Shown here: in pieces, positions 41,306 to 53,300 of the stretch | Layout: each line of letters opens with the position of its first letter | How positions within the stretch are numbered: position 1 is the stretch's first letter | NCBI GenBank assembly: GCA_028564705.1 | Contig: JAPXFQ010002824.1 | Location: 276,501-340,500, forward strand | DNA from: Apricaphanius iberus | Taxonomy: Eukaryota; Chordata; Actinopteri; Cyprinodontiformes; Aphaniidae | DNA length: 64,000 nt | Direction of reading: 5' to 3' | Translations under genes and position numbers: made by a program | The notes under the pieces: model-generated | The model's input: only the letters and a program-made list of their open reading frames with translations | Told to the model about the DNA's origin: nothing | Database searches by the model: none

Positions 41306-44187
41306 TGAGGTTAAAAAAACCCACCCAAAAACCACTATTTTTTTCCTTTGCATGAGAATGCTTTAGTAAAAGTCCAGATGTAAATACAGTCAATAATCTT
41401 ACCACTGAAACACCCTTTTCTATGAGAATCCCAGACAGTCGTTTAGCCCGATCTCCAAAGAAGGACCCCAGCGTACTTATCCACACCAGGCATAGGGGAA
41501 TCCCACATAGGCCATACAGGATGCAGAACACACGGCCAGCTTTGGTCTTGGGAGCAACATTACCATAACCTTAAGTTTAAAAAAAAAAAAATTATCAAAA
41601 TAAAACAGACCGTAGGTAACAGACTAGTAGAGTTAAAAAATGATTTATAATGTAACAGATTTAATTTTTTAGACATTTTCCATAATTTCTTTTTTTTTTT
41701 TTTTTTTACATTTTCACTTAGGTTTTGTTTCATAACGGTGTTTTTTCCTGTTATTTATTTATTTCAAAAGGACAGTTTTCAACTGAATGAGTTCATCTGC
41801 CAATCAGGGCCTGTAGTTGGGACTGAACCTGGCTGGTGCTGAAAGATTGATCTTCCTGGGGGAGGCAAAGGGCGATGAAGGGCTGAAGTTGTTTTATACA
41901 ATTGTTGAACGTAATTCCTCTTTAATTTCTTGTATGGCTTTATCCAGATGCTCATAATATTGACAGAATATTTATCAGCTTTTTAAATGTTGCTGTCTAA
42001 ATACAATTGGTCTTTGTTGTATCAGTGTTCAAGTTGTAAAGCTGCCCAAAGCACCATGCCCAAGATGAGACTGGCGAAAGAAACCCTGGTCAAAGGTTAG
42101 GTATAAACAACCAATAAAAAGTTTCTTAAATACCACAGACTATGATTAAATAATTATCCCTTTAACTGATTGTATCTAACCACCAACCAGAGCTTTTTCC
42201 GCCATTCTTCTCCGAATTGTGCTGGATGACAAATATATCAGCAATAGCGCTTGTGGTTACGTCGGACAGCATTGAAGACTTGAGTGCTGGGCCTAAGATC
42301 ATTTCAAAAATATCACCTAAATAATTCAAGATGGTTAATAAATGATTCCATTCAGTTTGATCGCAGGGGTTCCCAACTCAAGGCCTCGAGGGCCAGTATC
42401 CTGCAGGTTAAATGAAGGCCAGAATTAAACGATGGCTCGATTGCAGGCCTCTGCAAAACATTGCCATGCTGAGGAGGAAGTTGGACAATTTGAATCAGCT
42501 GTGTTGGAGCAGAGACACATCTAAAACTGGTTGGGCACCTACCCTTGAGGCCTGTAGCTGGGGACCCCTGTGCTAGAGTAACCAGAGCTGAATGAAGTTC
42601 CGACCCTTAGCATGTAGTTGCTAGCTGTACATCAGGCTGCTCACATTGAAGGTGAGAAGGCCGATGTTAAAGCAGCCAATAAGCGTTCAGGTCCCACCCA
42701 TTGACCCTGATTGGCAGTTGAACTCACTCAATTGTAAAGTGACATTGCGGTATAAATAAGCCACAGGGAAAAATGGCATAATGAAATAAAAGCAAACTTA
42801 TTAGTGAAAATAATATTTTGGAATGAAAAATTATGAAATAAAATGTATAGAAAATAATCTTTTATTAGGGGAAAATGTGCAATCAAATAACGTTTTATAT
42901 TATTAATTATTTTTTTTAAAGAAAATGGAAAAAATATTTCATTCTAATGATTTAAGAATTTTATATGCATTCAGTTTAAAAAAAATTTTTTTTGTCACAT
43001 TAAATGTTTGTCTATTATATATTCATGTAGATACTTCAAAAGGTTTTCTTTATTTATTGAATTCTGAGCATTCTGGAGTTCCATAGTGGATAGATTTAGG
43101 GGCACATAAATATAAATTCTGAAAGATTACTTACTTTTCATAGAACGGGTTGTCAAATAGTCACATTTGATTCGGATAGTAACATTTAAGCATTTTTAAA
43201 GTTACTTAAAACATTTTAAACGACATGCCCCAGCTTTAATCACACACGATTTGGCTAAAAGTCAAGAAACGTGTGATGTTAAGTAAAATGCGCCATTAAT
43301 GCAAATCAAAATGCGCTGATAAAAAATCCTGTACTTCTAGTTGCAATGAGAGACATGTGCTCATTGTGCAACAATTGTCTAGTGTAGCTACAGGGCAGCT
43401 GGATGGGTGTAATAGGCCTACCTATAGTGGTGACGATGGTGGCAGCAAAGATAACAGAATTGCCCCAGTCCCATGTGTTGCGGCGATTGTCCCCGGTGAT
43501 AGCCAAACCTTGGCCGGCAGCCTCAGATGCTATCTGAGAGGGGAAAAGCACAACAAATTAATCACTGACAAACATAATAAACATGGCTACATTTGTTTTT
43601 TACGGACATAATCTAGCAACAGTTATGTGAATAACATCTCAGATGAAGGCACTCCCCACAGGTTAACACACCTTGTGGAAACTTTCAGGCGTGTAGCGAC
43701 GTGCCGGCAGATATGGCTGTCTCTTTCATAATGTCCTTAGTCTTTCAATGCTGCCAACTAAAATGTCATGTTAATCTATAATGCGTTTATATTTAACTTA
43801 AGTAGGCCATCTGTTATTTAGAGTTAAACGTCAATTAAAAAAAAAAGCCCATATAAGACCACTTTACTGTAAAAATTGATAATTTTAAATTCTTTTTTTT
43901 AATACACCACATCTACAATAACTCTTTAGTAAGTTTCAATATATTAAAAGGCATATCGCACGTTTTCTCTGTAGGCTATGTAACTTTAAAAATGAGTTCC
44001 AAACCTTCAGTATCTCATCTAGGGTTTCCTTTGTGATGGGGTTATTCTTTAAGATGTCCTCCTTCTGCTGGATATATCTTTCTTTAGCCGCTTTCCAGTT
44101 TGGCTCCTCAATAATCTGAAAAATCGCGGCACCGATCGAGAGGTAGAAAATTATGCAAGAAGTTAAAAACGGACCTTTGTCGGCCAT
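37965..44187 (-). CDS. kcnk5: TASK-2 two-pore-domain potassium channel
   Basis: Plasma-membrane K2P background potassium channel of the alkaline-activated TASK-2/TALK type. Five exons on the minus strand: 44187-44005, 43533-43422, 41569-41403, 38954-38786, 38689-37965; phases join to 451 residues. The start MADKGPFLTSCIIFYLSIG and the first extracellular cap with EEPNWKAAKERY match KCNK5. The first pore filter is TTIG/YGN, split by an intron; the second is TTVGFGD. M4 contains MGLAWLSLFFSWN. The cytosolic tail of about 200 residues is rich in Arg/His (RLHRHRHRS), then Ser/Glu/Asp, with SRSKSCSD-like phosphosite text; its end differs from the mammalian tail. Intron 2 holds an inverted-repeat element with a nested hAT copy, and the start codon lies about 350 bp from a transposon stack. 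I cannot tell the teleost kcnk5a and kcnk5b paralogues apart. Confidence 0.92.
39020..39350 (-). mobile_element. LINE-like 3' end (Rex1-type), reverse orientation
   Basis: AAATCACTTTATTTATCCCT at the left end recalls the teleost ATACTTTATTNATCCC terminus of Rex1-like LINEs. GCTCTTTTTGTTCTCAACAA and GGAGCCCTGAATCTGCGACC further right agree with reverse 3' UTR text. It lies in kcnk5 intron 3. Family name is tentative. Confidence 0.45.
40625..40800. mobile_element. MITE fragment with TCCGT repeats
   Basis: AAAGCCTAGTTTATGCTTCT followed by CCGTTTTGACTGAGACGG and later CTCCGTCAACGGAGAGTG, a palindrome around TCCGTCAACGGA. The start resembles the 'GTTTATGCTTC' end of a teleost non-autonomous DNA transposon. 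No right end was found. Confidence 0.4.
41255..41300. repeat. (AT)n microsatellite
   Basis: AT/GTATAT run in kcnk5 intron 3, followed by AAAGTTGAGGTTAAAAAAA, the inverted form of the flank at 35.4 kb. Confidence 0.9.
41779..42734. mobile_element. Unclassified inverted-repeat element in kcnk5 intron 2
   Basis: CAACTGAATGAGTTCATCTG, then CCAATCAGGG at the left, matches the reverse complement of the right end (CCCTGATTGG, then CAGTTGAACTCACTCAATTG) over about 55 bp with changes; GGGACTGAAC and GTTCAGGTCCC also pair. Interior of about 850 bp has no clear coding frame and contains a nested hAT copy. Superfamily unknown. Confidence 0.65.
42364..42570. mobile_element. hAT-like non-autonomous element
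   Basis: 207 bp with inverted ends CAGGGGTTCCCAACTCAAGG and (reverse complement) CAGGGGTCCCCAGCTACAGG. CAGGGGTTCCCAA-type termini with CCTCGAGGGCC just inside are typical of hAT MITEs in fish. An 8-bp duplication is not evident by eye. Confidence 0.75.
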
Positions 44188-44544
44188 ATTAAAGCCATAA
44201 CTTCATACTCTCCCAAAAAGCGAGTTGCGACGCATTCCACCAGAGGACTGTTGTTGTTTTGCCTGTTCTCTTTTCTTCCTGGTTTTATCATCGGGGACAG
44301 GCAAAGTTCCCTCCACAGCGGTGTAGAACAAGCCCTCTAACGCTGCGCCTCAAGGAGCACCGCCCTGCATCTTTTGGTGTTCCGCATGCTTCAGCAAACC
44401 TCCTAATAGTTTATGCCCGATTAAAAGACGGTTGCTGAACTGCAATCATTTTAAATCAAAAGTGGTGAAGCAGGGAACATCTAAAACATGCAGGGCACTG
44501 TGTCTCAAGGACCTGGGATGGGATATACTGCTCAGTTCCAAAAG

Positions 44545-44775
44545 TTTACAGGGCTTTGGAAAAAGTATTCGCCTCTTTACATATTTTGTATCTAATTTTA
44601 TTTTGTTGCTTTTGTCAAACCTAAATGTTTGATGTTATCAGAAAAATTACATTATTCTGACAAAGTTAACCTTACTAATTACACACTGCAGTCTTTAATT
44701 GCTATTTTTATTTCAGGGAAGAAAGTTATTCAAAACAAGGTGATCCTTTGGGGAAAATTACTTATTGTTCCCTAA
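44545..44775 (+). mobile_element. Tc1-like left end, separated from its right end
   Basis: GAAAAAGTATTCGCCTCTTT, then CTAAATGTTTGATGTTATCA and TTAATTGCTATTTTTATTTC are degenerate Tc1-type left-terminal text. A matching right end lies at 50270-50345, beyond the LINE and a MITE, so this is probably one element split by later insertions. Confidence 0.6.
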
Positions 44776-45059
44776 ACTCCAAAGTTGCCATCATGCATTT
44801 ATGTTTAAATTCAAATTCAAAAATACTTTATTTTTCCCATGTGAAAAGTTTTTTTTCACCATAATTCATATGTACAGTCATTCACCGTAAGACTTAAGAC
44901 TGGTCAGTCTGCTTTTGCATATAAAAGTGTGAGATTGTGAAACTAATTACCCACTGAATTTAAAACCATGACCGAGCTTAAAATGTTCACATCTCGTCTT
45001 AAGCCTTGGCTGGAAATTCAGAGCTACGTACCCTGAAGAAGAACGTTAGAAAACTAGAG

Positions 45060-46970
45060 AGAAAAAGGCGCTCCACGCATGTACAGGATTCCTGTTAAGT
45101 GTGGAAAAATAGTCTATTGCTATATAAAAAGAGCCTTCTAACAGCTAGAACAGCATATTATTCATCTTTAATCGAGGAGAATAAAAATAATCCAAGGTAT
45201 CTTTTTAATACAGTTGCCAAACTCACACAGGATCATAGCTCTATCGAGCCAACCATTCCTCAAGCTCTTAGTAGTGATGACTTCATGCAATTCTTTATAA
45301 ATAAAATAGACTCGATAAAAAATAAGATAATTGGGAACCTTACCAATATGCTTGCTTCCTCCCTAGTAAATGAGGCAGCATCAAAAATGGTTGAACCTAA
45401 TATATGCTTAAACTGCTTTAATGCAGCCGAACTTTCTGATGTACTAAAATTATTAGCTTCATCTAAACCTTCAACTTGCGTTTTAGACCCAATCCCAACT
45501 AAACTCTTAAAAGAAGTTTTCCCTCTGATCGCTGCTCCAATTTTAGATATAATGAATCTATCCTTAGTCAATGGATATGTACCACAGGAGTTTAAGATTG
45601 CTGCAATTAAACCTCTACTTAAGAAACCATCTCTTGATCAAAATGACTTAATTAACTATAGACCGATATCTAATCTTCCCTTCTTATCTAAAATTCTTGA
45701 GAAAATAGTGGCACACCAGATATGTGAGCATTTAAAAAATAATGAGCTGTTTGAGAAGTTTCAGTCAGGCTTTAGAGCTCATCATAGCACTGAAACAGCT
45801 CTGGTGAAGGTTACTAATGATATTCTCATAGCCTCAGACAATGGACTGGTGACCATTCTGGTTCTGTTATATCTCAGTGCTGCCTTTGACACTGTTGATC
45901 ACAATATTCTCATAGAAAGGCTTCAACGTGTCAGTATAATAGGAACAGCAGTAGGCTGGTTTAAATCTTATTTGTCTAACAGATTTCAGTTTGTTCAGGT
46001 AAATGATAAATCTTCCTCAACCTCAATAGTTACTTGCGGAGTACCACATGGTTCAGTGCTTGGGCCGATTCTTTTTACTATATATATGCTTCCTATTGGT
46101 AAAATAATTAGGCAGCATGGGATACATTTCCATAGTTATGCAGATGATGCACAGCTACATCTATCCATAAATCCTGATGAATCCAATCAGTTAGGTAGAC
46201 TACAAGCATGTCTGGAAGACATAAAAACTTGGATGACTCTAAACTTCTTGCTTCTGAATTCTGATAAAACAGAAGTGGTCGTCTTTGGACCAGAAGCTCT
46301 GAAAAAGAAGTACTTAGTCAACCCCTTCACCTAGACGGCATTAAATTAGCCTCCAGTAATAAAGCAAAGAACCTCTGTGTTATTTTTGACCAAGACATGT
46401 CATTTAGATCTCACATTAAAGTTGTCTCTAGGATTTCCTTTTTTCACCTTAGGAATATTGCAAAAATTAGACCCATCCTGTCCAGGAGTGATGCTGAAAA
46501 ACTAATCAATGCCTTTGTTACTTCAAGGCTGGATTACTGTAACTCTTTATTATCAGGTAGTCTACAGAAAACAATTAAAAGTCTTCGGTTAGTCCAAAAT
46601 GCTGCTGCTAGGATTCTGATGAATATTAAAAGAAGAGATCACATTTCCCCTGTTTTAGCTTCTCTTCACTGGCTCCCATTAAGATCTAGAATAGAATTCA
46701 AGATCCTCCTTCTGACATATAAAGCTCTTAATAATCTAGTTCCATCATACATAAGAGACCTGACTGTTCCATATGTTCCTGGCAGGGCCCTTCGCTCTCA
46801 GACTGCAGGTTTACTGGTAGTTCCTAGGATTTCTAAAAGTAGAATGGGTGGCAGATCTGTCAGCTATCAGGCTCCCCTCCTATGGAACCAGCTCCCAGGG
46901 TTGGTTCGTGAAAAAGACAATTTGTCTTTAAAACTAGGCTTAAAACGTTCCTCTTTGACAAAGCTTACAG
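45060..46970 (+). pseudogene. LINE reverse transcriptase, frameshifted
   Basis: The first frame (to 46334) carries RT motifs in order: NYRPISNLPFLSKILEKI, QSGFRAHHSTETAL, LLYLSAAFDTVDHN (motif A), GVPHGSVLGPILFTIYM, HSYADDAQL (motif C, intact), and LLLNSDKTEV. A frameshift near 46320 moves the C-terminal part to another frame, starting near 46340 with VIFDQDMSFRSHI and running through SRLDYCNSLLSG and LHWLPLRSRIEFK. Stops upstream of 45099 break the N-terminal side. Motif A has Tyr where LINE RTs have the first catalytic Asp, so this copy would be dead even without the frameshift. Confidence 0.85.
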
Positions 46971-47132
46971 TTAGAGATATGTTAATAGGCAGTCAGAGAC
47001 CGGTTAGACAGGTAGCTAGGAAGAGAAAGGTTAATGTTAGTAGTCAAGTAGAGTGTCAAAAGCTAGGAAGATATAGGAAGAGGTAGAGTAGCTAGGTAGA
47101 GATAGATTAATGTAAGCCAGACAGAAAGTGTT

Positions 47133-47738
47133 AGGCCGTTTTCACATGTGTGGCCGTACCAGAAAACGGCCAGAGAAAATGCTAATTTTTTCTGTTCACA
47201 TGTCACGGATCTCTGACCGTATTGGGATCCAGTCTTTTACTACAAATAAACAGCAGGTGGCGGTATACAAATAAGTCTTAGTTCTCCAACAAACAAGGGA
47301 GTGAGAAGTACCGACGTCATAAAACGAGCGACAGCCTAGAATGTAAACAAACTGGTCTACTGGTCAGCTGCTACCTGAAGCCATCTACAGGGTGAGTGTT
47401 GTAGTAAACCCGCCGTTTTGTAACCTGCTGTGTTGCTGTGGGATGCTTGAATCGCGTTGTTTTGGTATTTGTATGGTCGCGAGGTGATTCTGTAATTTCG
47501 GCCGGCGATGTCGTCATTTCCGCATGGAGCGCGTCTATTGTCTTGAGTACGGCCAGAGTACGCGTTGTGTTCACATGATACGTGGCCGCTCGTACCTGGA
47601 CTCGGATACTACCTCCAAGGCAGGTCTCTCTGGCCGTATTCTGGCACGGTACATTCTGTGTTCACATGGTACGAAATAAGTGGATTTTGACCAAATACCG
47701 TACCCGAGTACGGACTCCCGTACCATGTGAAAGCGCCC
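47133..47738. mobile_element. MITE nested in the LINE 3' UTR
   Basis: Inverted ends AGGCCGTTTTCACATG and (reverse complement) AGGGCGCTTTCACATG. LINE 3' UTR text (GTTAATGTTAGTAG and GCTAGG blocks) resumes on both sides. The interior repeats TTCACATG followed by TACG-like text several times. Target duplication was not resolved. Confidence 0.75.
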
Positions 47739-48779
47739 TGTAGCTAGGTCTCCTAGTAGCTAGGAGACAGGTTAATGTTAGTAGCTGTGGGTGCAGCGGG
47801 ACTGACTCACTAGCTTTTGGACCTCAAAGTTCTTTTTTACTCCACATGCGCTTGTCAGTAAAGCAAAGTCTTGAAGCAATTCTTCCTTTGCCGTTTTATT
47901 AGTAAACATATAGTTTACATACAAAAAGGGAGCTTGAATCCAGACTTTTTCTACAACAAAAGTAAACTGAAAAGCGATGTAGGTCAAAAGACTGTGATGC
48001 TCTAAGATCCAGTGGCTTCTTGCTACTCATCCGTTAATCTCTCTCCTCCGTCTCCAAAACAGCAAAGTTGAGAAAGATACATACTATCAATTACTGGTCA
48101 GGTTACTTATTTTCATAGCATCACAGTACCATCAAAACTAAATAATATATCACTATATCATTAAGTGAGTAAAAAGTTATAAATACAATTTTAGTAACAA
48201 AGAAATGGCTACAACAGTAGCTATGCTGCTTTAGGCTAGGCTGTTGGAGGACATTATTAGGGTCTGTTCCTACTTTCTCTCCTACTTCTCCCGAACTGCA
48301 TCATGTGCTGTCAGTTCAAGCGCTAACCTGCTTTCTCTTAGTCTCTTCCTACAGTAGGTGCTCCTGACCCGCCCTGCTTGACGACCCTGACTAAGATGGC
48401 ATTGCAGTGACCAAAAGTTCTCCACGTCCTGCAACAAACTTCTGCATCAGTTCTGTTGTTCTTTATGTGTCTCTGTTCTGTATCTCTGTTCTGTATTCTC
48501 CAAACCACAGACGGTCTCGGCAGATGACCGCTTGTGCTGAGCCTGGTTCTGCTGGAGGTTTCTTCCTGTTAAAAGGGTTTTTTTCCTTTCCACTATCGCT
48601 TCATGCTTGCTCAGTGTGAGGGATTGCAGAGAATTACACGACGCAAGCTTCTGTGGTTCTCTAATTTCTACATTAAACATTGTATTGTAATAACTCTTCT
48701 TTTAAAGTGCCTTAAGATGACATCTGTTGTGAAACGGCGCTATATAAATAAACTGAATTGAATTGAAATTGAAACAGGA

Positions 48780-49150
48780 ATGCATCTATTTTTAAATAGC
48801 ACTGAGTTTGTGTATGCAAATGATTTTTATGGTGTATAATGCAAGTTTTTAGGATGCAATGTTAAATTTTAATGTCATGTAGTAAGGCCCAACCAGGCAA
48901 TGGAGTTGAAAAGTAGCATTAGCTATAAAATCTTTTTTGCATCACATCAGCTACATGCTTGTTTTGTACTATGCTGAATTGCAATGTCCCTGTCTAAAAG
49001 AAAAAAAAAAGTACTTTTAAAGAGTCCTCTTAGATGGTGATGCTGTGGGTTGGACAGATCTCTACTAGCAGCCAGTGTTGTAACAAATCAGAAGGGGCCT
49101 CTAATTGAAGACTGACATTATAGTCATATGCGCCAACAGCGCAATTTCTA
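48780..49150. other. Spacer right of the LINE, no gene seen
   Basis: AT-rich text between the LINE tail and the next MITE. It may be interior of the split Tc1-like element, but I could not recognise it. Confidence 0.3.
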
Positions 49151-49153
49151 TAC

Positions 49154-49636
49154 TAACGCTGTGTCCAGACCAAACGGGATAGGACCGACTAAAAAGCGCG
49201 ACACACGCCTAGCTGTTCGCATGCACATTCATTGAAAACTGCTTGCGTCATGTAGCTCGGGGTGATTAGCCACGATTTTTATCAGTATTTCCTCCATGTG
49301 CTGCTGAGGCTGTGACTCCATGATAGTCACAGAATCAATGAAACTCTGTCCCCTGATTGGTTGTCGCGGCGTGATTTGACGCTGGAGTTCAGATTTTTCC
49401 AGCTCGAGCGGTAGATGCTATGAACGCGAATGCACAAAATGCACCACATAAAATGCAGCGTGAATTTTCCATCGCATCTGTAGCGCAAATTGTTCGTGCA
49501 AATCAGGCAGAAAAGCTTTTTCACAACGCAAACTGGTTCTGAAGTGTCGCGGGACCCCAAGTTGCGCTTCATTGATTTTACATGTAAACCTCAAGCTTTA
49601 GTCGCTCCTATCGCGTTTGGTCTGGACACAGCGTTA
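49154..49636. mobile_element. MITE with perfect 23-bp terminal inverted repeats
   Basis: 483 bp. The first 23 bases, beginning TAACGCTGTGTCCAGACC, are exactly repeated in reverse complement at the end. Similarity continues inward (ATAGGA-CGACTAAA). The interior is CpG-rich and non-coding. The perfect ends make it the youngest-looking element in the window. Confidence 0.85.
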
Positions 49637-49829
49637 CAGCTTAATTTCTGGGCAGTAGAGATCATTTTTACCAGACATTCTCCGTCAGGATTTTCAGGAC
49701 TTTAGATAGGGGTATTGATTGTTCAGCTTTTACAGCAAGCTGTCAGGATTGAGCTTCAAAACATCATGTTTGGATGTCAGTGTGATTCTATTCCTAAAAT
49801 CTCTGTTTACTTTAAAGCAGATCTTCTGA

Positions 49830-50345
49830 GTCACATGGCTCCCATAAAAATTCCACTTTTTTTCCCACATCTGTTCAGAGAAAGTTAGTTCAGCCCTTTT
49901 TCATGTTCTTTGTGGACAGTGACTCTTACTGTTGTTTGATGGAACTTCAAAACCTTAGAAAAGGCGGTGTAACTTTTCATCACTGATCAATGGCTTTTTT
50001 CTTGTCTTTTCTTATGCTGGTTGACATCCAGGACGTGACCATCCCATGTACTTACGTAGAAGGCAACTGGATTCCTACTCCTCCTGTGTTTCTTTAAGAT
50101 ATTTCTTGAATTCCTTGAAACCACGGCAAGAAGTGCTGCTTTTGAAGATCTTTTAGCCTACTAAATCGGGTCAGACAGGTACTATGCTCTCGACTGATAG
50201 CCTTATCACCAAATAATCAATGAATATATTACTCGAAAACTGCATTATGTATTTACTGAGCTTGTGTTTTTCTTATGCAACATTCTGCTTGATGATTTGA
50301 AAATTTGAAAAGTGTGACAAAAAGTAAAAGGATAAATAGTTTTTC
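49830..50345 (+). mobile_element. Tc1-like right half
   Basis: Degenerate right-hand Tc1 text: AAAACCTTAGAAAAGG, TTTGAAGATCTTTTAGCCTA, GATGATTTGAAAATTTGAAA, AGTGTGACAAAAAG and a terminal TAGTTTTTCATGGCAC. Orientation and content fit the left end at 44545. Confidence 0.6.
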
Positions 50346-53300
50346 ATGGCACAATTTTGAGAGAAGTAAAGTTTAAAACCTTTTTTTTATAGTTGACTAG
50401 CTTCTGAATGTGTGTTATTAATAGAATGTGATAGGAAATTACTACAAATCCATCTTTTTAAAATATATTTTTAAAAGTAAACATAAAGAATATAGAATCC
50501 CAAAGATTAAGACTGTAAGTAATGTTGAAAATATCCAAAAGTAAACATTTTTATCAATTACGCAGCAGTGAAGACAAGAATTTCCTGAGAGCAGTTTGCT
50601 TCACAAGAGAAAACCACAATATATACATAGGCCAAAGCAGTTGCCAAAAACCTTGAAATACCTGTTCCAACATTTTATAGCCATCAGGTTAAGAATAAAA
50701 AGTGAAGGCGTTTGTGCATTGTTTTCTAAACATCCTGGCAGGACATAAGGGCTCACTTGCTAAACCAGTCTGGATTTGTTTCAGCCTCCATCACATGATG
50801 CATTTAATATGTCTCTAGTGGAGGAGTAGAAGGAAACCATTAGTGAAAGAAACGCAAAAAAAGTTACATGGTGCAAACCTGTGAAGGTTTTCATAAGATA
50901 CAAATGAATTATGGCAGAGCCTTGATTCACTTCTAACATAAAAATGAATAGGAAAGACTATAGAGTAAGTATCATATGTGTAGTTTTCAGTATAAGCTCA
51001 TGAAAGAGAGGTGTTAAGCTTTGTTTTAGAACAAGAGGGGGTGTGGGTGTGCCGCAGCCAGTTGGGAAGCTGCTTCCAGATGAGAAAGAGTCTTCAAAAT
51101 GAAAAGCTCTTAACAACCACCATATGCTTCTACGGGAAAGCAACCATCTCTGCGGGGTGATTTGTGACATTCTGAAACAGGATGTGGTTGGGTAATTAGG
51201 AACCTACAGTGGGTAAACTATTTGAATTCCTGTTTAATTTCTGTACTTTCCTCTCATAAAAAAGTAAATCTTTGATTGTCTAATAGTTTCCATTTTTTGG
51301 AAGGAAACTGTTACTCACAGATTTATTAAATAAACAAGTTACAGAAAAGTTAATATTTCATTTGTGTGTCACTGAGCCCTATTAAACTATTTATAGGCCT
51401 CGAATGAATTCTGGCACATTGAAACCAGTCACAGACTTTAAAGAAGTTAGCCTCCGTCATTGTAAAACCTTGCGGGAATTAAATAATTCCAGAAAAAAAA
51501 AGCTTTTGCCTTAACACACTTTATAGGACACAGGGAACACAAGTAAGTAACCACTTTTAATAAATCAGTTAAAATTAGCAACAGTAGATTTCCTGCAAAC
51601 ATCCTTTTTTACCATCAGAGATGGTAAAAAAGAATATTCTCTAAAATATGCCAATGACTCAATGAATATTCTCTAAAACATGCCCATGACTCAGACCTAG
51701 ATATCTAAATATACTTCCTTTAACTCTATCCATCTCTCTCTATTCTAATTTGTAGACTTGTTTTTTAGACACAGACATAACCAGTAAGTACTAAATGTGT
51801 CTCTTCCTGTAAGGGACAGTGTTTCATATCTTTGTGTTCTGCCATTCCGAATTCAGAAGCATGCAGAGTTAATCACACAGGGTGGACCCTGGCTGCTGTG
51901 TGTGATAATAAAGGGAGGTGTTGTCTACAGTATAAACATACAGTCTACTGTACTGCCAAGCTAAATAAAAGTTTATTGTGGTTATACTTGAACATAATCT
52001 TAAGAATATATGTGCAAAAATTAATCACCAAGGTAAAACGTGTTCGACTAACCAACTGACAAAGCCGATGGGGTTTATGCAACGCTGAGACAGCTGTTCC
52101 AGGTGCATCAGCTGCTAGACTGTGCTCTGCTTCACCCTTTTGGGATTTCACACTGACTATTTAAAAAAAAATATTCTAAATTTAACTGTGAGGACACAAA
52201 GGGGTAAATAATGTAGCCAAATCCAGGCCTTGGTACAGTGTGTGTATGTTAGACAAACTGTGTTTCTTTATGCTATACAACAAAACTTGAAATGAATCCA
52301 CTCCTATTGGAGTATGATATTTTTTTCAATCTTGTTGGAGCTTTATTAAATATTTTGTACAGAAAAAATATGTTTAGCATTAAACATGTTTTTATTATAA
52401 ATGTTAAAGATACACATTCAGCAACTATAAACATTAATTAACATTTTTAATGTGTTTTACTTTTTAAGTTAAGAATGGTATGAATGGCATTAATTGAGAA
52501 GGCTTAGAATTAATATATAGAAATAGACTAAACTTTTAACATAAAGCATTTTATTAATTGTCAATAATGAACAATGAGAACAACACCAGGGTTCTAGTTT
52601 AAATTAGGAAATTGTGAAAAGTTTTCTTTTAATGCAGAGTTCTTCCTATTATTTCTCATCTTCTGCTTTTTGAATAGTTGGAATGGGGGAAGAAGAATGT
52701 TTAAATGTAATCTGACACTTTGCTCACAGTATTCAGTTGCAAATGTCTTCTGTAACCCATGTGACAAACACACCTGCAGTCAATGCAGCATTTCACAGTA
52801 CGACCCATTTAAGAGAAACCAGCACCCATCGATGACCAGCTGTTGCTGCCCCGCTCAGAGCTTTGAATCCCCAGAGTTCAGTTGATGCTGTAGCATCCAT
52901 CTCTGTGCTACCAGCCTTTGGTGTTGTTTTGTTTCTACCTGGAAAAAGAAAAATTCATACTTACCTGGTTGTGAGTTTGATTTGCCATTTCTGCTGATCA
53001 AATCAAGAGGAGGAAGTAAGACAAACTGTGTGCTGCATTCTCTTTGTGCTGTGGACTACTGGTGAGCTGCTTTGTTCTTTATTTACCAAGAATCTCATTT
53101 CTTTCCCTGTATTAATTTGATTAATTATTGCCACAGATTCCCCTTCATTTTGCCTGACTGCTGTCAGTAAGTGTATGTGTGCATCTCTACTCTCTGGTGA
53201 GTAACAAACAGCATGTGCATACAGCTAGTTAGCTATATGTAGGCCACAAGCCTTAGCTTGATCAGCATTGCTTTGAACATTCTTTGGTGTCACCTTAAAG

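Larger units (their letters stand above)
44800..48775 (+). mobile_element. L2-like LINE, 5'-truncated, carrying a MITE
   Basis: About 4 kb. It holds the reverse-transcriptase half of a LINE protein, a 3' UTR, and a 3' end with CGGCGCTATATAAATAAACT then GAATTGAATTGAAATTG repeats. No apurinic endonuclease domain precedes the polymerase, so the 5' part is missing. The 3' UTR is interrupted by a 606-bp MITE at 47133-47738. The text at 48505-48775 matches the truncated copy at 15.8 kb. Confidence 0.85.

Noticed and set aside
41124..41531. Extended kcnk5 exon including a Tyr-Ile run
   Set aside because: The true exon ends at 41403 with a GT donor; the rest is intron reading through the AT repeat.
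45099..47086. Host gene encoding a reverse-transcriptase-like protein
   Set aside because: Frameshifted, with a LINE 3' end and tail repeat; no introns or host promoter signs.
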